A stretch of DNA of 33,005 nt from IMG/VR virus record IMGVR_UViG_3300013285_000047, positions 1 to 33,005 of that record, one strand, 5' to 3'. The notes beneath the pieces were generated by a model. The model saw only the letters and a program-made list of their open reading frames with translations. It had not been told where the DNA came from and did no database searches. Below, in pieces: positions 29,633 to 33,005 of this stretch; within the stretch, counting starts at the first letter, position 1, and the number at the start of each line of letters is the position of its first letter. The stretch comes from a virus. Both the position numbers and the translations under genes were made by a program.

Positions 29633-29923
29633 CTACTTCTTATTACGGCTAGAAATTGCTGCGGCTTTAGACCGTGCATCTTCTTTGCTCGACGCACCCC
29701 ACGCTTTTAGGGCTAGGGCTAGGCGGGTAGGCTTGCCGTTCTTTTCCATTGGCCCTGACGTACCGGCCATGCGGGCAAGGAATGACGCACGGCGGGGGTT
29801 ATCACCGGCCTTTACCGGGGCCTTTAGCGTGCCGCCGGTTTGCGCGTGGTAAGACGCCCGGCCCTTGGCGTTAAGGCCACCGGCGGGGTTCTTGCCCTCC
29901 TTGCGGGTCCACGCTGCGGTCAT
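29633..29923 (-). CDS. Small basic conserved phage protein (DUF6321-like), 96 aa
   Basis: The segments TRKEGKNPAGGLNAKGRASY, GTLKAPVKAGDNPRRASFLA and KAWGASSKEDARSKAAAI form a highly basic, conserved pattern I associate with a phage family near terminase/portal genes (I believe DUF6321, unverified). It is probably nucleic-acid binding or a head component. It starts in an ATGA overlap with the preceding small gene and lies 8 bases before the portal gene. Confidence 0.72.
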   Translation of the reverse strand: MTAAWTRKEGKNPAGGLNAKGRASYHAQTGGTLKAPVKAGDNPRRASFLARMAGTSGPMEKNGKPTRLALALKAWGASSKEDARSKAAAISSRNKK

Positions 29924-30072
29924 TTCTTAACCTTTGCGGTCTTGGCTGATTGCTTAAAAGCATCAGCGGTCGGAGCGCCTTCGGTTCCCGGCTTACGCAT
30001 TTTTTCGCCAGAACCGTTTTTGATACGCTCTTGTTTTGCTAGAATGTTTGCATAGAGGCCGGGCTTGTTCAT
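29920..30072 (-). CDS. Very small basic protein, 50 aa
   Basis: The frame runs from the ATGA overlap at 30072-30069 to the ATGA overlap at 29923-29920, coupled on both sides. The product begins MNKPGLYANILAKQERIKNG and ends with Lys-rich AKTAKVKK. Similar small basic proteins (NKPGLYANIHAKRERI type) occur in other podophage genomes near the portal gene. Function is unknown. Confidence 0.72.
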   Translation of the reverse strand: MNKPGLYANILAKQERIKNGSGEKMRKPGTEGAPTADAFKQSAKTAKVKK

Positions 30073-30389
30073 GTGAAGATTCCTACAGCCATGACTTCAA
30101 CGCCCGCGCCGGTCGTTACCTTCCACGCGCCGTTGGCCGACACCGCATTGAATTCAATGTTGTACACGCCGGGCACAACAGACGCGCTGGCCGGGAGGAC
30201 GGTATGCGTAAGAATACCAGCCCCGCTGCCATCAACAATTAAAACATTACCCGTCGCGCCAGACGTAACCGTGCAGATAAGGCGGTGCAGGTAATCACCA
30301 ACCGCGCCGGTGAGGCCAAGAACCTGTGCGGATTGGCTTACCGCAACGTGTTCATAGTAATAGCGATATGGGTTTGATACGCCGCTCAT
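30069..30389 (-). CDS. Structural-region protein, 106 aa
   Basis: ATG 30389 is chosen because it overlaps the stop of the large terminase gene as ATGA; a longer start at 30425 lies well inside that gene. The protein is beta-rich and hydrophobic with few charges (HRLICTVTSGATGNVLIVDG, VVPGVYNIEFNAVSANG). It looks like a small virion domain. No family is recognised. Confidence 0.65.
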   Translation of the reverse strand: MSGVSNPYRYYYEHVAVSQSAQVLGLTGAVGDYLHRLICTVTSGATGNVLIVDGSGAGILTHTVLPASASVVPGVYNIEFNAVSANGAWKVTTGAGVEVMAVGIFT

Positions 30390-31726
30390 ATTCTTTGCCT
30401 CCTTGGCTTTCTCTGTGCGGCCCACATATCGTTAAGTGTAGCCGTATTGCCGGCACCGACCAGTAATGGCCGATCATGGTTGATAATGGCCTTTGCCGGC
30501 TCATTGCGCCACGCAATCGCCAACATACGGAACGCATCCGCCGCATGGCTCGTCCAGTCATGCCGGGGCGTTGCCCTATACGCCTTCTTGTCTTCGTCGT
30601 ATTCGCGCTGATACTGCCGCAACGATTCAATGCCGGCATGGCACCGCTCTTGGTCGAAATAGACCTTGGGCAACATCATACGCACCGCCTGGATGCCATC
30701 CTGCACGCTCAGGTCTGGCACAATGGCTAGGGTTTGCATCCCTAAATATTCGCCCATCTGCTCGATGATTGACTTGCCTTGCGCCGCTAGGGTCTTGGCC
30801 TTGGCGTCATGCGGCAGGAAATGCCGCGCATAATGGTAGGGCTTGCTCATAATGACCTTGGCAAGCTCCTGTATGCTAGAGCCAGACACGGCATGAAAAT
30901 CAATTACGCGGATTTCATTGCGCGCCATCTGATACCACCAGATCGCCGTGTCATCCTTATAGCCCAAGTCCCACGCCGTAAACGTTTGCAGGGCGGGATC
31001 GTATGGAACGCTGCGTATACGGCCCTCGTCCTGGGCAACGCGCATTTCAAGCCCATAATACGCGCCTCTAATAGCAGCCTCAAAGCTGCACTCGTATTCC
31101 TGAAGATATTGATCTTCCGAAATTTGCGATGCAGCGGCCTTAAGCTCCGAATCCGGTAGCAATCCGCTTGTTGACGCCTTCAGGGTCAGCAAGAACCAAT
31201 CTTTGTCCTTATTGCTAACCGCAGTATCGTAAATGTCCCAAAACTGGTTCTTGCCCTTGGGTGTACCGCCAAAGACCGCCCAGCCTAGCTTGTCAGAAAG
31301 CGTAGGGCGAATAACATTACCCCAGACGCTAGGTCTGAAGTCACCATACTCGTCCATATAGATGCCATCGAAGCCCAAACCCCGCATAGCGTCCGCATTA
31401 TCCGCCCCAAACAACCTGATCTGCGCGCCATTGACCAACGTAATCTGCAATTCGGCTTCATTGGTCTGCTTAATGATCGGTTTCGCGTACCACTTAAAAT
31501 AATCCCACGAAACGCTCTTAGCCTGACTACGATACGGCGCAATATAGCCAAACATGGGGTTAGGGCTGGTACTCATCACCGCCTTGGCAATGATGTCATT
31601 AACCGCACTAACCGTTTTACCAGCCCGGCGATGCGCCACAAGGCACGCCCAACGCTGGGTGCGCTTGTGGAACGGCATAAACGCCGCCCGTGCCTTGTAT
31701 GGAAGCTCTATTTGTCTTTGTGCCAT
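30386..31726 (-). CDS. terL: Terminase large subunit (TerL)
   Basis: The 446-residue protein has an ATPase domain with Walker A AHRRAGKT (31-38), Walker B IYMDE (122-126) and the coupling motif FGGTPKG (152-158). The nuclease domain follows with Asp253 in AWDLGYKDDTAI and Asp397 in the DWTSHAADAF segment. It packages DNA into the procapsid through the portal and cuts it. It starts directly after the stop of the upstream gene. It is slightly short compared with many TerL proteins (about 480-600) but all motifs are present. Confidence 0.9.
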   Translation of the reverse strand: MAQRQIELPYKARAAFMPFHKRTQRWACLVAHRRAGKTVSAVNDIIAKAVMSTSPNPMFGYIAPYRSQAKSVSWDYFKWYAKPIIKQTNEAELQITLVNGAQIRLFGADNADAMRGLGFDGIYMDEYGDFRPSVWGNVIRPTLSDKLGWAVFGGTPKGKNQFWDIYDTAVSNKDKDWFLLTLKASTSGLLPDSELKAAASQISEDQYLQEYECSFEAAIRGAYYGLEMRVAQDEGRIRSVPYDPALQTFTAWDLGYKDDTAIWWYQMARNEIRVIDFHAVSGSSIQELAKVIMSKPYHYARHFLPHDAKAKTLAAQGKSIIEQMGEYLGMQTLAIVPDLSVQDGIQAVRMMLPKVYFDQERCHAGIESLRQYQREYDEDKKAYRATPRHDWTSHAADAFRMLAIAWRNEPAKAIINHDRPLLVGAGNTATLNDMWAAQRKPRRQRI

Positions 31727-32101
31727 CTATTTTGGAAGTTCCAACATAGATTCAGGCTCAACTTTTTTAAAATATTCCTTTAGTGCGTCAACGCCACCAG
31801 CGTTGGTTATATTCGTTGGCGAAGCTTTAAACGTCCAACCGCCCTTATCGCTTCCAGACCATTCCCCAGCGGGGGGCGCGCCGGGTTCTTTAGACCGCAA
31901 CGATTCTGTAGAATACGTGATGTGATTATCGCGCTTATAAGCGTCGTTTAGGTGGCCCCGCTCATCCGGCTGAAGACCAGCATCAAAAGCCGCACGGGTA
32001 TCATAATCGTTTGATTCAGAAACTTTGTTTTTAGACAACCAGTCTTTATACGCTTGATCCGCAAATTGTTTTTCAAGTGTGTCTTTTCGCGTATCGGCCA
32101 T
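31727..32101 (-). CDS. Phage protein between the terminase genes, 124 aa
   Basis: The sequence has DYDTRAAFDAGLQPDERGHL, then a DAYKRDNHITYSTES segment and a GGWTFKASPTNITN end, a pattern I recall from many phage packaging blocks with no assigned function. It is polar and probably soluble. Its stop directly abuts the TerL start, and it starts four bases after the preceding gene. Confidence 0.7.
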   Translation of the reverse strand: MADTRKDTLEKQFADQAYKDWLSKNKVSESNDYDTRAAFDAGLQPDERGHLNDAYKRDNHITYSTESLRSKEPGAPPAGEWSGSDKGGWTFKASPTNITNAGGVDALKEYFKKVEPESMLELPK

Positions 32102-32105
32102 CAGT

Positions 32106-32420
32106 CTATTCGTCTTTCGCCCACGAGATCACAATCTCAACGGGGCCTTCGTCCGCGCCCGTATGTTCAGTGCGCGCCAGCTTGGGCACATGATATTCCA
32201 GCATATCCGAAAAGCAGTTAAACGCAGCCTTCGGTCCCTCACGCTCGTAAATCTCGTCCAGCCAGCTTTGGATGCGGCTGGCATTGCCATCAATGAAGCT
32301 GGCAATGGCCTCGCGGGCCTTCTCCGTGGACTTGTTCTTAGCGCCTTTGGGCCGGCCAGGGGGTACGACGCCCATTAGGTCGCTGCCGCCTTTGACAAAT
32401 GTGGTGCCGTTTTTAGACAT
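32106..32420 (-). CDS. Likely terminase small subunit, 104 aa
   Basis: The start at 32420 lies in an 8-base overlap with the preceding gene (ATG 32420, or ATG 32423 just before). The segment PPGRPKGAKNKSTEKAREAI is typical of phage TerS-like or related DNA-binding proteins and is followed by helices (ASRIQSWLDEIYEREGPKAA) and a VPKLARTEH tail. It is short for TerS but in the right place, two genes upstream of TerL. It would bind the packaging site, perhaps in 32578-33005. Confidence 0.62.
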   Translation of the reverse strand: MSKNGTTFVKGGSDLMGVVPPGRPKGAKNKSTEKAREAIASFIDGNASRIQSWLDEIYEREGPKAAFNCFSDMLEYHVPKLARTEHTGADEGPVEIVISWAKDE

Positions 32421-32577
32421 CATCCATGTTCCGCATGGCCTTAGCCAGTTTCTTGCCCTTGTCGGCCTGATTATAGTCCTTAGCCACGGCTGTAGGGATG
32501 CCCATCTTCTTAGCGAATTTGGGGTTATGGGCCGCTGCGGCCATTGTTCTACGCTGTTTGTCTGAGACTGAGGGCAT
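32413..32577 (-). CDS. First late-operon gene, 54-aa basic protein
   Basis: The ATG at 32577 (AGGA about 11 bases upstream) gives a 54-residue protein. It contains SDKQRRTMAAAAHNPKFAKK, then GIP and a KDYNQADKGKKL end, a pattern I recall from small proteins upstream of terminase genes in many phages. A longer frame to 32691 has no ribosome site and low-quality sequence. Function is unknown; DNA binding is plausible. Confidence 0.7.
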   Translation of the reverse strand: MPSVSDKQRRTMAAAAHNPKFAKKMGIPTAVAKDYNQADKGKKLAKAMRNMDDV

Positions 32578-32671
32578 TGCTGAGCAAATCCTGCAAGATT
32601 CAGGGCAGTTTCGATCAAATGGGGTGCAAAGTAAAGGCCGTACCGGGTTGCCCCCCGGGATTTGGCTTTGT

Positions 32672-32702
32672 GGCGGGGGTATACGCCACATACACCCCCG
32701 CC
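32672..32702. repeat. GC-rich inverted repeat upstream of the late operon
   Basis: Arms GGCGGGGGT (32672-32680) and ACCCCCGCC (32694-32702) pair perfectly around a 13-base loop. No T run follows on either strand. It could be a transcription stop for traffic entering from the right, or a protein-binding site. Confidence 0.65.
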
Positions 32703-32852
32703 GAGCGTTAACCGTGGAGGGGACGCGCTCGTGCTATGCACCGGGGCATTATGCGGGGTTGTTGAATAAAGGTAAAGCTCGATTTTAGGGCAAAAATTTG
32801 TGGGTGGGGTCTATATACATACACACCCCCCCCCAACCGGGGTCGATCCCCC

Positions 32853-32899
32853 CTACCCCTCTTACTCCTATCGCGCCCATAGGGGATTGCGGCTTTCCA
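32853..32899. repeat. 47-bp direct repeat, copy 1
   Basis: The stretch is identical to 32906-32952. It contains an internal inverted repeat, CCTAT...ATAGG, nested within CCCCT...AGGGG. The short spacer and non-coding place next to the terminase genes suggest a binding array. Confidence 0.9.
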
Positions 32900-32905
32900 A
32901 CCCCA

Positions 32906-32952
32906 CTACCCCTCTTACTCCTATCGCGCCCATAGGGGATTGCGGCTTTCCA
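32906..32952. repeat. 47-bp direct repeat, copy 2
   Basis: Exact copy of 32853-32899, offset by 53 bases, so the two internal inverted repeats lie roughly five helical turns apart on the same face of the DNA. Confidence 0.9.
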
Positions 32953-33005
32953 GCTAGAGCTGATCGCGCCGCGCGGCATAGGGCAGGGGCGCGTCAGGAT
33001 GACGC

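Larger units (their letters stand above)
32578..33005. other. Non-coding right end, candidate packaging/origin/promoter region
   Basis: No convincing gene lies in these 428 bases; the open frames here have poor start signals and run through the repeats. The stretch holds a GC-rich inverted repeat (32672-32702), a C-run at about 32823-32834, two 47-bp direct repeats (32853-32899 and 32906-32952) and, immediately upstream of the late operon, one GANTC site (32597-32601). The late promoter should lie here, but no pair of boxes is convincing. Confidence 0.6.

Noticed and set aside
32853-32952. CRISPR-like reading of the two 47-bp repeats
   Set aside because: Only two copies with a 6-base gap, no spacer-sized unique sequence and no cas operon. 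The Cas4-like nuclease at 7583-8545 is part of a phage recombination module.
1-33005. Integrase, CI-type repressor, DNA polymerase, tRNA and insertion sequences
   Set aside because: I looked for their motifs (for example tyrosine recombinase, family A/B polymerase, DDE transposase) in the long frames and saw none, so no claim on temperate lifestyle or own replicase is made.

Overview
The window is almost certainly part of a tailed double-stranded DNA phage (or prophage) with P22-like, short-tailed architecture, infecting an alphaproteobacterium. The phage assignment rests on a full late-gene order: terminase, portal, scaffold, major capsid, head-tail adaptor, tail hub, three ejection-type proteins, S74-type tail fibre and lysis genes. 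The host assignment rests mainly on a GcrA-family cell-cycle regulator (3186-3719), a family typical of alphaproteobacteria, and on a small HTH regulator of a type common in that class. No integrase, tRNA, rRNA, insertion sequence or CRISPR array was recognised, so lifestyle cannot be decided here. The left edge cuts a gene, so the genome continues beyond the window.

Layout. (1) Left + strand block, 1-3719: many small, tightly overlapping genes, including a short two-domain relative of the bacterial sliding clamp, a zinc-ribbon protein, a small membrane protein and GcrA. (2) A - strand pair, 5857-3701: a Cro-type HTH protein followed by a large primase-helicase, read from a good sigma70-like promoter. 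(3) Divergent + strand operon, 6003-9945: a DNA recombination/replication module (Sak4-like ATPase, DUF669 SSB-like protein, Cas4/RecB-like nuclease, resolvase-like nuclease) that also holds two unusual small genes, one carrying a copy of the capsid protein N-arm and one encoding a six-cysteine exported protein. (4) A 22.6-kb - strand late operon, 32577-9942, in the order small terminase region, large terminase, portal, repeat protein, scaffold, capsid, decoration protein, terminator, sugar/methyl-transfer fusion protein, adaptor, hub, acetyltransferase, three ejection-type proteins, tail fibre, lysis cassette. (5) A non-coding right end, 32578-33005, with an inverted repeat and two 47-bp direct repeats.

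Most neighbouring genes overlap as ATGA or TAATG, pointing to translational coupling. Both convergent junctions overlap at their 3' ends, leaving no room for ordinary terminators.

Most notable observations: an early 84-aa protein whose C-terminal half matches residues 3-40 of the major capsid protein of the same phage (23 of 38 identical); a three-domain glycosyltransferase/DUF115/methyltransferase fusion inside the virion gene block; a 211-aa clamp-like protein; and a recombination nuclease that ends in an SSB-type acidic tip while the adjacent SSB-like protein lacks one. All functional statements are read from sequence motifs and family memory; no search was run.
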